NCBI RefSeq assembly: GCF_000425505.1 | Contig: NZ_AUDO01000007.1 | Location: forward strand, 124,001-188,000 | Source: Flavobacterium frigidarium DSM 17623 | GTDB lineage: Bacteria; Bacteroidota; Bacteroidia; Flavobacteriales; Flavobacteriaceae | Reading direction: 5' to 3' | DNA: 64,000 bases | Shown: in pieces, positions 15,769 through 24,354 of the stretch | Numbering within the stretch: position 1 is the first letter of the stretch | Layout: each line of letters starts with the position of its first letter | Translations under genes and position numbers: made by a program | Notes under the pieces: generated by a model | Database searches by the model: none | What the model saw: only the letters and a program-made list of their open reading frames with translations | What the model was told of the DNA's origin: nothing

Positions 15769-18700
15769 ATGGAAAAACCAAATGTCGTTTTAGAGTTGCA
15801 AGAGATTTTAAATACTGAATTATATCTTACAGATTATAGAAATGGTGAGTTTTTAAAAATAAATAGGTCAGTAAGTATTGATGAAAATAAGAATATTATA
15901 GCTTTAAATCTTTCTAATCTACAAATCTCAGATTTAAAGTTCCTTGCAAAACTTATAGATTTGCAATCTCTCTTTTTAGATGGTAACATAATAGATGATT
16001 TAAGTTCTCTTAAAAATTTAATAAGTTTAAAAAGTTTAAGTTTAAATGGAAATAGTATTTCAGATGTAGATTCTTTATCTGGTTTGATTAATTTGGAAAT
16101 ACTTTCTTTAAACGAAAATAAAATTTCAAATATTTCTTCTCTGAATAAACTAAATAAAATTAAGAAGTTAAATATTAGTAACAATAATATTGCTGACATT
16201 TTTGTAATTAAACAGTTTAAAGATATTAAGGTCTTATATGCTAATAATAATTTTATTTCTGAAATATTCTGTCTTTCAAATCTTATAAGTTTAGAACGCA
16301 TTTATTTGTCAAACAATGAAATTCGTGATATTTCAAGTTTAAAAAAATTAAAACATTTACAGGAATTCAAATTTTCAGACAACTTTATTTTTGATTTAAG
16401 TCCTATACTTAATTTAATTAAAAATAAAGATTTTACAAGAACATATAATTTTTTTGATAACCCTTTAATTTATCCTCCAATAGAAGTTTATTTAAGAGGT
16501 GATCATCCAATAACTAAATGGTTTGAGATAGTGTGTGAAAAAGCAAATATAAGAATTACTCAATGTTTAGAAAAAAATGAGATATCATTAAACTTAAGTA
16601 ATTGTGGCATCACAGATCTTACCTTAATACCTAATTTGTTTAAATGTATTCAGCTCGAAGAATTAATATTAAGTAATGAATGGGCTGAATATATAGATAA
16701 CGACTGGACAAAGGTAAGCAGTCAAGATTATGATTTGGGGAACAATTTATACGAAATACCAATTCAAATATCCAAATTAAAAAAACTCAAAAGGCTAATT
16801 GTTGGTGGTGATTGGAAAAATGACAAAAGAAAAAGTACTTGGAGAATACGCGACGTTAAAAACCTTGGTAGGTTAACTAATCTTGAATACTTAAATATAA
16901 GTAATAATAAAATTTGTTCTATTACAAGTCTAAAAAAATTAGATAACCTCAAACATTTTCATATTAACAATAATGAAATAAATTCAATTTTTTTCTTAGG
17001 ACATTTTAAGACTTTAAAGTCATTAAATACAAGCAATAATATTCTAACAAATATTAGCTTTTTAAAAGATTTAAAATCACTTGAAATGCTGGATTTACAT
17101 TCCAATAAAATAAAAAATGTTTATGATCTCGAAACTATTTTATCATCACTCAAAAAGCTCGTTATTGATAATAACCCTTTTGTAATAGACCAAAATTGGA
17201 AGCTTTCAAAATACGAAAACCATCTTAGTACTATTGAGAATTATTTTAGTAAAAAAAATGCTAAGGAAACTATAAACTATAAACTTCCCGTGAAAGTTTT
17301 ATTATTAGGAAATCATGGTGCGGGAAAGTCTACTTTATTAGATTATTTAATAGCCCCCAATAAGAAAACTAGAAGAATAAAAAAGCAAAATGATAGTACA
17401 CATATTGTCAGGATTGAAAAATATCCTAGATCAAAAACAAAAAAACTGCCTGAGATAATATACTTTGATTTCGGAGGTCAAGATTATTATCATGGAATTT
17501 ACAAAGCATTTTTAACAAATGATGCAATTAATATTTTATTATGGAATTCAAAAACAGATGAAAATAAAATTAGAATAGACAAGGTAAACAATATTCTTAC
17601 TAGGGATTTTACGAAAAATTATTGGTTGCATCAATTAAAGCATCAGTATAGTGATAAAGTGAATGTTAAGAGTAGTCATGAAATATTAGAGGATGAAATA
17701 GTGTTAATAGCACAAACGCATGCTGATAATGATATTAGAATTACAGAAAATAAACAAATTAATGGTATAAATATAAAGAATGAATTCCATATCTCTTTGG
17801 ACCAAGATTCTATAGATGTAAAGAACATACATAAAATTAATTTAGATTTTCTTGAGTCAAATCTTAATTATGAAATAGAGGAAAAGAAGAGTCAGAGTAG
17901 TTATAACGTACTTCAACCTAAATGGTATGGAGCTTTTTTAAATTTTATTTTTAGCTTTCCATCTCAAAAATGTATTCTCCTTAGCGAATTACTAAAAAAC
18001 TACAAACGAAAACCAGAAGGGAATGAAACTTCCGAAGATATTTTGAGCTTTTTAATTGAAGATCTAGATCAATTGCATAGGCAAGGTTTGATTTTATACT
18101 ATAAGAATTTTAATGAATTAAAAGATGTAGTATGGTTAAACCCTTCATTACTGACCACTTTCATACATTCTGAAATTTTAACGAAAAAGGATTTAATATT
18201 AAACAGAGGTGAAATTAGTGAAGAAAAATTCCATGACATCGCTAATAAAGATCTCAAAATTATTAAATTACTTCAACTGCAAAAGGTTGTTTTTCATAAT
18301 AAGGAAAATAAAAAATATATTATACCTAGTTTTTTACCATTAGCAAATGATATTAAAGTAAAAAATAATTATGACATTTTAACTTTTGGACTTGATGAAC
18401 CGGCTTTTACACTTAAATTTGAAAACTTCATACCCTTTGGTATTGTAAATCAGTTAATTTGCCATTTCGGAAATAATCCAGACAGTAAAAATTTTTGGAG
18501 AGATCAATTAATATTTACTTTAGACAATTCAGTTAAAGTTTTGATTAAATTAGACTTTAATAATTTAGAAATATTTGTTTTTTTAAGTAATAAAAATTTA
18601 GTAAACAAAGATTTACAAATTATCGAAAGATATATTTTTAATTGCTTAATTGCAATCTACCACGATGTTCCATTATTAGCATTCAGAGATTATCAAAATG

Positions 18701-19587
18701 ATCAAATGAATATAACTACAAATGCTGAAATTAATGATGTTTTATTAAAGAAAAAGCCATTGGTTAGAAATTCTTTAACGGTTAATTTTATTGATATTAT
18801 AAACAAACTTCCAGATGATTTATATATATCACTTGACAATGAATATTTTGTGAAGGGTACTATGTTGAATTCTCTTATAGATGGCTTTAGGATCTCTTCC
18901 ATGTCAACAATAGCAGAACCAGTACAAAAAAGTCCTGAAACTGGTGAAAATTATATCATTAGAACATTATCAAAAGTTCATTCAAAAGAATTGCCAATTT
19001 ATAAATTCCAAAATTTCACCAATCAAAATTTAAAAAAAATGAAAAAAATATTTATTTCATATTCAAAAGATGACTTTTCATTAGTCAAGCAATTTCAAGA
19101 TCATTTATCTTCTTTAAAAAGAGATAGTATTATTTCAACTTGGTACTGCACAGAACTAATTGCAGGTGGTGAATGGGATAAAGATATTACAAAACATTTT
19201 GAAGAGGCAGATATTGTTTGTTTTATGATAAGTTCAAATCTAATGCGAACTGATTATATTCATAAGTATGAAATAACCAAAGCTTTCGAAAAGAAGAAAA
19301 AAGATGATAGCTTTAAAATAGTTCCAATTATTTTAGATTTCTGCAGTTGGAGTACTACAAATAACGATTTAAGTAAATTCACGGCTTTGCCATACACAGC
19401 AAAGCCTGTTTGTGATTTTGACAACAAAAATATGGCTTGGTATATAATTGTCGAATGCCTTAGATTTATGATTGCTTCAGATCAACAACCAACAGGAGAT
19501 GACTGGTTTAAAAACGATGAATTGCCAAATAACATTTATAAAATTTACAAAAGAATTGTTGAAGGATTAGTAGATAAAAATTCGTAG
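15769..19587 (+). CDS. Roco-type protein: leucine-rich repeats, Roc GTPase, COR and C-terminal TIR
   Basis: This is a 1272-residue protein. It has SDS22-like leucine-rich repeats of about 22 residues in two blocks (about 38-225 and 265-480). The Roc GTPase has P-loop GNHGAGKS at 514-521 and the switch sequence DFGGQD at 567-572. A COR-like region spans about 720-960, with QLHRQGLILYY and WLNPSLL. The C-terminal TIR domain starts at about 1091 (KKIFISYSKDD), with a candidate catalytic Glu1168 in HKYEITKAF. Such proteins resemble NLR-type immune receptors in layout. An immune role is inferred from the TIR domain and the defence-island setting. The gene is markedly AT-rich and is bracketed by two versions of the hsdR 3' end, which suggests it arrived separately. 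Confidence 0.88.
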   Translation: MEKPNVVLELQEILNTELYLTDYRNGEFLKINRSVSIDENKNIIALNLSNLQISDLKFLAKLIDLQSLFLDGNIIDDLSSLKNLISLKSLSLNGNSISDVDSLSGLINLEILSLNENKISNISSLNKLNKIKKLNISNNNIADIFVIKQFKDIKVLYANNNFISEIFCLSNLISLERIYLSNNEIRDISSLKKLKHLQEFKFSDNFIFDLSPILNLIKNKDFTRTYNFFDNPLIYPPIEVYLRGDHPITKWFEIVCEKANIRITQCLEKNEISLNLSNCGITDLTLIPNLFKCIQLEELILSNEWAEYIDNDWTKVSSQDYDLGNNLYEIPIQISKLKKLKRLIVGGDWKNDKRKSTWRIRDVKNLGRLTNLEYLNISNNKICSITSLKKLDNLKHFHINNNEINSIFFLGHFKTLKSLNTSNNILTNISFLKDLKSLEMLDLHSNKIKNVYDLETILSSLKKLVIDNNPFVIDQNWKLSKYENHLSTIENYFSKKNAKETINYKLPVKVLLLGNHGAGKSTLLDYLIAPNKKTRRIKKQNDSTHIVRIEKYPRSKTKKLPEIIYFDFGGQDYYHGIYKAFLTNDAINILLWNSKTDENKIRIDKVNNILTRDFTKNYWLHQLKHQYSDKVNVKSSHEILEDEIVLIAQTHADNDIRITENKQINGINIKNEFHISLDQDSIDVKNIHKINLDFLESNLNYEIEEKKSQSSYNVLQPKWYGAFLNFIFSFPSQKCILLSELLKNYKRKPEGNETSEDILSFLIEDLDQLHRQGLILYYKNFNELKDVVWLNPSLLTTFIHSEILTKKDLILNRGEISEEKFHDIANKDLKIIKLLQLQKVVFHNKENKKYIIPSFLPLANDIKVKNNYDILTFGLDEPAFTLKFENFIPFGIVNQLICHFGNNPDSKNFWRDQLIFTLDNSVKVLIKLDFNNLEIFVFLSNKNLVNKDLQIIERYIFNCLIAIYHDVPLLAFRDYQNDQMNITTNAEINDVLLKKKPLVRNSLTVNFIDIINKLPDDLYISLDNEYFVKGTMLNSLIDGFRISSMSTIAEPVQKSPETGENYIIRTLSKVHSKELPIYKFQNFTNQNLKKMKKIFISYSKDDFSLVKQFQDHLSSLKRDSIISTWYCTELIAGGEWDKDITKHFEEADIVCFMISSNLMRTDYIHKYEITKAFEKKKKDDSFKIVPIILDFCSWSTTNNDLSKFTALPYTAKPVCDFDNKNMAWYIIVECLRFMIASDQQPTGDDWFKNDELPNNIYKIYKRIVEGLVDKNS

Positions 19588-19592
19588 AAATA

Positions 19593-19927
19593 ATTGATTT
19601 GTATTATGCTTTAAAAAATAAAAAGACTCGTTTAAAGATTTGTGTATTGATTTTGAAGAAAAAGTATTTTATGACAAATTGAAGGCTGTAGTTTACAAAT
19701 ACGACTTCACCTGTCTCGATGACAAATTAATTGCTTAGCGCTAAAGGTAAAGCTTGTCATAGATAACAAAGCAAAGTATACAGATTTGACTAAACGAGAT
19801 GATATAAAAGCAGAGCTAAAAGTGGATCTAATTGTATTATTGGCGGAAAGCGGCTACCCTTTAGTGGATCTCGATGAGATATACAAAGAAATTTTTTAAC
19901 AAGCAGAGAATTTTAAGAAGTACAATT
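19593..19927 (+). pseudogene. Diverged, broken second copy of the hsdR 3' end
   Basis: The sequence aligns with hsdR positions about 15,403-15,735. It opens with attgatttgtattatgct and shares a run of about 28 identical bases around 19,799-19,832 (gatgatataaaagcagagct and on). It has frame-breaking differences, including a TAG inside and a TAA replacing part of the E-Q-A-E-N region. It is too diverged (my eye estimate is 15-20 percent) to be a fresh duplication. It is better explained as the tail of an older resident hsdR left after replacement or insertion. It cannot encode a functional subunit. Confidence 0.85.
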
Positions 19928-19928
19928 A

Positions 19929-19996
19929 AAAAGTTATTTCCGAAAAACATTTTTGAGCTTTTTGAGGAGCTCAAATGTTTTTCAGAATAACTTTTA
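19929..19996. terminator. Long bidirectional terminator hairpin
   Basis: An extended imperfect inverted repeat: aaagttatt at the left pairs with aataacttt at the right, and gaaaaacatttttgagct pairs with gagctcaaatgtttttc with a few mismatches. A-rich and T-rich flanks on either side suit termination in both directions. It lies between the hsdR remnant on the plus strand and the convergent integrase gene on the minus strand, exactly where a shared terminator is expected. Confidence 0.75.
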
Positions 19997-20018
19997 TCAT
20001 CATGTAAAATTTAATCTT

Positions 20019-21254
20019 TTACATAGCACTAAAAATTTTGTTTATTGCGTTAACGGTGGCCATCGAACTCACTTGATGATACATATTGAAAGTTTTAATA
20101 TCTAGATGTCCTGTAACACTCATTATTGTTTTATCAGCAAGCCCAGCATCTCGAAGTATAGTAACAAATGACCTTCTAGCGGTGTGCGTGGTTATACGAT
20201 CACAAAATGGTTTTATGAATCGTTTTTGCTCTACACCTTTCGTTCGAGAATATTCTACATCATGAACAATATCCATAGCTCTTAAAATTTTTTTAATTGC
20301 TCTATTTTGTTCCTGATTTGTACTTAATGGCAAATTATAGTTATATCTTTCTAAAATTTCCAAAGCTATTTTGTATAATGGAATTTCACGATCTGGTTTT
20401 TTACTATCTTTCCCTTCTTTGAGAAAAAGACACTTCTGAATAGTAACAATACGCTTATTAACAAGTTCTAAATCACTATATCTCATACCAGTTAAGCATT
20501 GAAAAACAAAAATATCTCTAGCTTTTGTTAGTGATTCTGTTGCACACTGAAAATCATTGATTGCTTTCACTTGATCCATAGTTAAAGCTTCTTGACGTGT
20601 TAAAACTCGTTGCGGTTTTTTAAACTCTATAAATTCGGAATTAAATGCATAACCGTTTTTAATGGACCAAAACATAAATGTCTTAAACAATCCGACATTG
20701 CGACTAAACGTATTAGTATAATGGTCTTTATATTCATAGCAAAAATCTGTAAACTCAGTAAAGAACTTTCTATTTACTTTTGCAAAGGTTAATTTATATT
20801 TCTTAACCTTTTCGAATTCTTCCAATAGGTTTTTAATATTTTTGTACCTTTTTATAGTCGCTGGCGACCACTCTTTTAATTTTATCTTTTCTTCAGTAAA
20901 ATTATCATAGACTTCAAAAAACGAGCTAACTTTAATTACTCTTTCAAATACTTGATCGAAATGTTCTTTTAATATATTACTATCAAAAGTTTGTTCTCCC
21001 AACTCCGAACGTGATATTATTTTTTGGAATTCTGTGGCGAAGTCATGTAGCCTTTTAGTAATTTGTTTTTGATTTTGAGAAATTAAAACACCTTTTTTAT
21101 TGGGACATTTATTTTCAAAATCCCAGTGCTTAGGTAAAATTGATTTTTTTGTAGAATAAACAAATTTCTTTTTTTCATCATTGAAAAAGCAAGAGAAGAG
21201 AATCAATGTTTCTTGATCAGATTTAGGTTTTCGGAGATTAAATGTGTACTTCAT
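20019..21254 (-). CDS. Tyrosine recombinase (integrase) of the mobile element
   Basis: This 411-residue site-specific recombinase probably integrates and excises the element. The N-terminal arm-binding region (about 1-100) is of the Bacteroidota integrase type, a SAM-like core-binding domain spans about 110-215, and the catalytic domain follows. Catalytic residues are visible: Arg258 (TGMRYSD), His357 and Arg360 (HTARRSF), His383 (TGH) and Tyr392 (NMYHQ). It is transcribed toward the cargo and starts about 180 bases from the putative right attachment site, the usual layout. Its stop faces the hairpin at 19,929-19,996. Confidence 0.94.
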   Translation of the reverse strand: MKYTFNLRKPKSDQETLILFSCFFNDEKKKFVYSTKKSILPKHWDFENKCPNKKGVLISQNQKQITKRLHDFATEFQKIISRSELGEQTFDSNILKEHFDQVFERVIKVSSFFEVYDNFTEEKIKLKEWSPATIKRYKNIKNLLEEFEKVKKYKLTFAKVNRKFFTEFTDFCYEYKDHYTNTFSRNVGLFKTFMFWSIKNGYAFNSEFIEFKKPQRVLTRQEALTMDQVKAINDFQCATESLTKARDIFVFQCLTGMRYSDLELVNKRIVTIQKCLFLKEGKDSKKPDREIPLYKIALEILERYNYNLPLSTNQEQNRAIKKILRAMDIVHDVEYSRTKGVEQKRFIKPFCDRITTHTARRSFVTILRDAGLADKTIMSVTGHLDIKTFNMYHQVSSMATVNAINKIFSAM

Positions 21255-21285
21255 AATTTTTATAATAATTTAGTTAAAATGATGC

Positions 21286-21305
21286 GTTGACAAAATGGTT
21301 GACAA
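21286..21305. repeat. Direct repeat gttgacaa upstream of the integrase
   Basis: The octamer gttgacaa occurs at 21286-21293 and again at 21298-21305, a 12-base period, 32 bases upstream of the integrase start. Short direct repeats here may be arm-type integrase sites or an operator controlling the integrase. Nothing else supports the role, and the rest of 21,255-21,420 shows only AT-rich sequence. Confidence 0.35.
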
Positions 21306-21423
21306 TTATGTTATATTTCATTACTATTAAATTTTATAATGAAACATAAAAAACAACCACAAAACACTGTTTAACAACAACATAGTGAATAAATCTATAT
21401 AAACAAATATATACGAAAGTATA

Positions 21424-21437
21424 GTCGGCGACTCCAC
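21424..21437 (+). other. Putative right attachment site, tRNA-3'-end-like
   Basis: The 14 bases gtcggcgactccac stand out as GC-rich against an AT-rich surrounding and are followed at once by a terminator of the kind that ends tRNA genes. Integrases of this type often use the 3' end of a tRNA or tmRNA gene, leaving a partial copy at the far end of the element. No intact tRNA is present nearby, as expected if the gene itself is at the left end, outside the window. The identity of the tRNA is not resolved. This is inference from composition and position. Confidence 0.45.
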
Positions 21438-21476
21438 AAAAAACCCTGTAAACATCTAGTTTACAGGGTTTTTTAT
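21438..21476 (+). terminator. Perfect 16-bp terminator hairpin
   Basis: Arms at 21438-21453 (aaaaaaccctgtaaac) and 21459-21474 are exact reverse complements with a 5-base loop, followed by more T. It is a strong factor-independent terminator. No complete gene on the plus strand ends here, so it probably belonged to the RNA gene whose 3' end served as the integration site. From here to 21,679 I see no further structure. Confidence 0.8.
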
Positions 21477-21679
21477 TTTTTGATAATAATTTTCTTGAAC
21501 ATCAAATAGAATTATAAAGTTTTTAAAAAATAAAACGCTACCATTCCATTATTTTTCTTATTTAAAATCCTGCAGAATATAGTATCATATCCGCATTCAA
21601 AAATTTAAGTGGGTTCAGCGGTATTTTGAAGACTTTTCTAAAACTTTATTGATTTAAACGGTATAGGTATAATAGCAGC

Positions 21680-22099
21680 TTAACTAAAAGTATTTACCAT
21701 GCCATTATAACCGCCTTGAACTGCTTTTATGATATGAGATTTATCCAAATTCAAGCCTTCTATTTTATCAATTTTAGTAAACTCACGCATATTATCAGTC
21801 CCCCACAAACTGAATTCAACAATAATAGGCGTTAAACTGATTCCTTTTGGAGTTAACAAATAAATATTCTCTTTTTTATTTTCAAGAACTTTTATTTTGA
21901 AAATGAGCTTATACGATTCTAATAATTTCAGTCGTGCTGATAAAATACTGGGTGCAATCCTTTCATCAGAATCAGAGATTTCCTTGAATGTTTTTTTGTG
22001 CTTCACGAGCATATCTCTAATGATCAGCAACGACCATTTGTCACCAATCACATCCAGTGTAGAGGAGATTGGGCAGCCTGAGCGAAATTCTTTTTCCAT
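21680..22099 (-). CDS. HxlR-family transcriptional regulator
   Basis: This 139-residue winged-helix regulator is of the HxlR family. I prefer the start MEKEFRSGCP at 22099, because family members begin shortly before the Cys (here GCPISSTLDVIGDKWSLLIIRD). A longer frame to 22183 would run through the operator region and adds an unlikely leader. The signature IGDKWSLLIIRDM is complete, followed by the recognition helix region IAPSILSARLKLLE and the wing region IYLLTPKG. It is divergent from the membrane-protein pair at 22190, and two dyads lie between them, so it probably represses both itself and that pair. Confidence 0.9.
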   Translation of the reverse strand: MEKEFRSGCPISSTLDVIGDKWSLLIIRDMLVKHKKTFKEISDSDERIAPSILSARLKLLESYKLIFKIKVLENKKENIYLLTPKGISLTPIIVEFSLWGTDNMREFTKIDKIEGLNLDKSHIIKAVQGGYNGMVNTFS

Positions 22100-22112
22100 T
22101 TTTTTTAAAATT

Positions 22113-22170
22113 ATTACTATCGTTTCGATAGTAATTAGTATTTTTGCTTTCGATTCGATAGCAAAAATAC
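22113..22170. promoter_or_regulatory. Divergent promoter with two operator dyads for the HxlR regulator
   Basis: Dyad 1 (22113-22135) has perfect 10-bp arms attactatcg/cgatagtaat around 3 bases. Dyad 2 (22138-22170) has 16-bp arms with a single mismatch around 1 base. The left arm of dyad 2 contains tatttttg (22139-22146), a plus-strand -7 box. The right arm contains caaaaata (22162-22169), the same box for the minus strand. Both share the core ctatcg/cgatag. Binding of the regulator would cover both promoters. Confidence 0.75.
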
Positions 22171-22189
22171 AAAAATTAAACAAGAAATT

Positions 22190-22897
22190 ATGTTAGCAGG
22201 ACATTTCACAACAGCATTACTAGCAAAACAAAAGTTTCCAAAAGGAACTTTAATCTATTTTTTAATTCTATCCCAATTACAGGATTTACTCTGGTTTCTC
22301 TTTCATTATTTAGGACTGGAAACCACCAAACCCAGTGATGCCTTTGATGCCACTTTAAGTAATATGGCAGTGGATATGCTCTATAGTCACGATTTGCTAC
22401 CCTTACTATTCTGGCTGGCAATTGTTTTCCTAATTGGAAAATTGATTTTCAAAAGCACCAAAATAGGAATAGTAAGTATGGTTTTAATTTCTGTTCACTT
22501 TGTATTGGATTTCTTTTCAGGTCATATGCATCATGTTTTTGGTGCCGATACTGCTGAAGCCGGACTGGGTTTGTATGCGGCTAGTCCCTACTTAGCGATT
22601 TTAATTGAAGCTATCTTTAGCGCGGGAGCACTTTGGTATTTTTTTAATGAGGAAGCCAAAAATGGCGTGATCAGAACCTCCACAAATAGACTAGCCATCA
22701 TTGCTGTTTTTGGTTACGGAATTATTTTTATGCTACTCATCGCTACCCGATCTTTTAGAGAGTTATTGCATATTCCCGAATTTGATTTGGGTTTTAATAC
22801 CAATATGCCAACCTTAATTTTTACTTATGGTGCCATGCTTTACTGTTTAAATTATTTTGTGTCGAAAACCAAAAATACCTTAATTACTAAATCATGA
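22190..22897 (+). CDS. Multi-pass membrane protein of unknown function
   Basis: This 235-residue protein has about six hydrophobic segments. It opens with MLAGHFTTALLAKQ and later reads VHFVLDFFSGHMHHVFG; His and Asp in these places recall membrane-bound metal-dependent hydrolase-like families, but I am not sure. Its stop overlaps the next start by four bases (ATGA), so the two are one operon. It is driven from the divergent promoter shared with the HxlR regulator, which suggests the pair is the regulator's target. Confidence 0.65.
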   Translation: MLAGHFTTALLAKQKFPKGTLIYFLILSQLQDLLWFLFHYLGLETTKPSDAFDATLSNMAVDMLYSHDLLPLLFWLAIVFLIGKLIFKSTKIGIVSMVLISVHFVLDFFSGHMHHVFGADTAEAGLGLYAASPYLAILIEAIFSAGALWYFFNEEAKNGVIRTSTNRLAIIAVFGYGIIFMLLIATRSFRELLHIPEFDLGFNTNMPTLIFTYGAMLYCLNYFVSKTKNTLITKS

Positions 22898-23691
22898 TAG
22901 AAGGATTTATAGGTTTTATAAAAGAATTAAAAGTTCGTAACGACGCCTTATTTTACTTTGGTTTGTTATGCCTACTGCTTTCGGTAATTTGTATTGTATT
23001 GACTAAAACAACATCAACACAACTTCATGGGGTAAACGCATGGTTCAAACCTTTCAAATTTGCAGTGTCATTGGGTTTATACTCTTGGACAATGGCTTGG
23101 TACTGCCATTATCTATCTGATTTTAATACTACCCCTTTTAACTGGACCGTAATTATATTGTTTGGTCTCGAACTTTTGTATATTATTTTTCAAGCATCAA
23201 AGGGGCAATTATCGCATTACAATACAAGCACTCCAACCTATTCACTGTTGTACTCACTTATGGGTTTAGTAGCAGCAGTTGTTACGTTGTATACTGCCTG
23301 TATTGGCTTGCTATTTTTTACACAGTCTTTTCCAGAGTTACCCTCCTATTATGTTTGGTCCATTCGTTTGGGAATTTTAATTTTTGTTGTTTTTTCATTT
23401 GAAGGAGGTTTAATGGGCTCTCGCATGAATCACAGTGTCGGGGCTATCAATGATAATTCGAATATGTGGCTTATTGGTTGGAGTAAAACTGTAGGCGATT
23501 TGAGAGTTGCACACTTTATTGGAATGCATGCTTTACAGCTACTTCCCTTACTTTCCTTTTATATTTTTAAAAATACAAAAGCAACAATAATTATTTCAAT
23601 TCTATATGGCTTACTTGCAGTATCAACATTAGTACAGGCATTGAACGGTAAACCTCTTATTAATCAAAAGAAAGTAGAGGAACAGAAATAA
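22894..23691 (+). CDS. Multi-pass membrane protein of unknown function, second gene of the pair
   Basis: This 265-residue protein has about seven hydrophobic segments. Conserved-looking polar patches within the membrane part are VNAWFKPFKFAVS, EGGLMGSRMNHSVG and DLRVAHFIGMHALQLLPL. I recognise the pattern as common in Bacteroidota hypothetical proteins but know no function. It is co-transcribed with the preceding gene. The multiple His and Trp residues within membrane segments might bind a metal or cofactor (speculative). Confidence 0.62.
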   Translation: MIEGFIGFIKELKVRNDALFYFGLLCLLLSVICIVLTKTTSTQLHGVNAWFKPFKFAVSLGLYSWTMAWYCHYLSDFNTTPFNWTVIILFGLELLYIIFQASKGQLSHYNTSTPTYSLLYSLMGLVAAVVTLYTACIGLLFFTQSFPELPSYYVWSIRLGILIFVVFSFEGGLMGSRMNHSVGAINDNSNMWLIGWSKTVGDLRVAHFIGMHALQLLPLLSFYIFKNTKATIIISILYGLLAVSTLVQALNGKPLINQKKVEEQK

Positions 23692-23803
23692 AATCGACTT
23701 TCTAACGTTAAATTGTTTGAATTATCTTGTGCCAAAATACAAGACAGTAAGCAAATTGTAAGAACTTTATTAATGATTTACTCTGAATCTACTATTGTTT
23801 TTC

Positions 23804-23811
23804 TATCTTTG
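23804..23811 (+). promoter_or_regulatory. Bacteroidota-type -7 box before the small secreted protein
   Basis: The octamer tatctttg fits the TAnnTTTG consensus exactly and lies 73 bases before the start at 23885. No convincing -33 TTTG is placed at the right distance, so the promoter is a candidate only. Confidence 0.5.
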
Positions 23812-23884
23812 GTATAAGTGCCTTAATATAGAGAAACAACTAAATAATAGTAACTAAAAGGCACAAAATCAAAATTCTTTTATT

Positions 23885-24289
23885 ATGAAATACGCATTCG
23901 TAATCGGACTCTTTTTAGTTCAAATCCTTGGTTATTCACAATCGAATAAGGTAGAAGCTTCTTCTCAAAAAGCAGATGACAAGTTGTTGTTAACCATTTT
24001 CTTGAAACACGATCAAAGCATGAATTTGAATGAGATCGAAAAAATAAGAACCGATCAAGGCTTTTATAAAAATTTCCCACCAGAAGGAGTTTCCGTAGTC
24101 AATTGGTATGTGGTAATGGGTATTGGTCAAATGGTAGTGTTAGAACTTCCTGCCTCCAAATTAGCTGCAGTAAACTTGGCAATTGAAAGAACCGCATGGA
24201 AGGCTTTCAAAACAGAAATTTATCCTACGTACAACTTATATCCTATTGTAGAAGGTAAGTTGGAAAATAAGTCGAAAGTAACTTACTAA
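23885..24289 (+). CDS. Small secreted protein of unknown function
   Basis: This 134-residue protein has a signal peptide (about 1-19, ending GYSQS). The mature part is a single alpha/beta domain with LLLTIFLKHDQSMNLNEI and a conserved-looking VSWYV-like stretch (VVNWYVVMGIGQMVVLELP). It could be a small periplasmic ferredoxin-fold protein, but no family is recognised. It has its own promoter candidate and is followed by a terminator hairpin, so it is a single-gene unit outside the xylan locus. Confidence 0.6.
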   Translation: MKYAFVIGLFLVQILGYSQSNKVEASSQKADDKLLLTIFLKHDQSMNLNEIEKIRTDQGFYKNFPPEGVSVVNWYVVMGIGQMVVLELPASKLAAVNLAIERTAWKAFKTEIYPTYNLYPIVEGKLENKSKVTY

Positions 24290-24297
24290 GAATTATA

Positions 24298-24350
24298 AAA
24301 AAACTAAGATAGTAACGATGTAAGTTGGTACTATTTTAGTTTTTTTTTAA
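24298..24350 (+). terminator. Terminator after the small secreted protein
   Basis: An imperfect hairpin pairs aaaactaagatagtaac with gtactattttagtttt and is followed by a run of T at 24340-24348. It lies just downstream of the stop at 24289 and also marks the boundary to the xylan locus. Confidence 0.7.
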
Positions 24351-24354
24351 AAGT

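Noticed and set aside
15834..16301. A 155-residue open frame on the minus strand under the leucine-rich repeat region
   Set aside because: It mirrors the repetitive Leu/Asn/Ser codons of the Roco gene, lacks a domain pattern, and lies wholly inside a clearly coding plus-strand gene.
19039..19587. Separate small TIR gene from the internal ATG (MKKIFISYS) of the Roco gene
   Set aside because: The frame is continuous with the upstream COR region with no stop, and no promoter is seen; it is best read as the TIR domain of one long protein.
21424..21437. Complete tRNA or tmRNA gene at the right end of the element
   Set aside because: Only a short 3'-end-like piece is present; no matching acceptor, D or anticodon arms can be folded from the sequence to its left.
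1..21437. Insertion sequence or transposase
   Set aside because: No DDE transposase, IS200-type or serine recombinase motif is encoded; the only recombinase seen is the tyrosine integrase at 20019-21254.
22100..22183. Longer N-terminus for the HxlR regulator
   Set aside because: The added codons run through the operator dyads and promoter boxes, and HxlR proteins start close to the conserved Cys.
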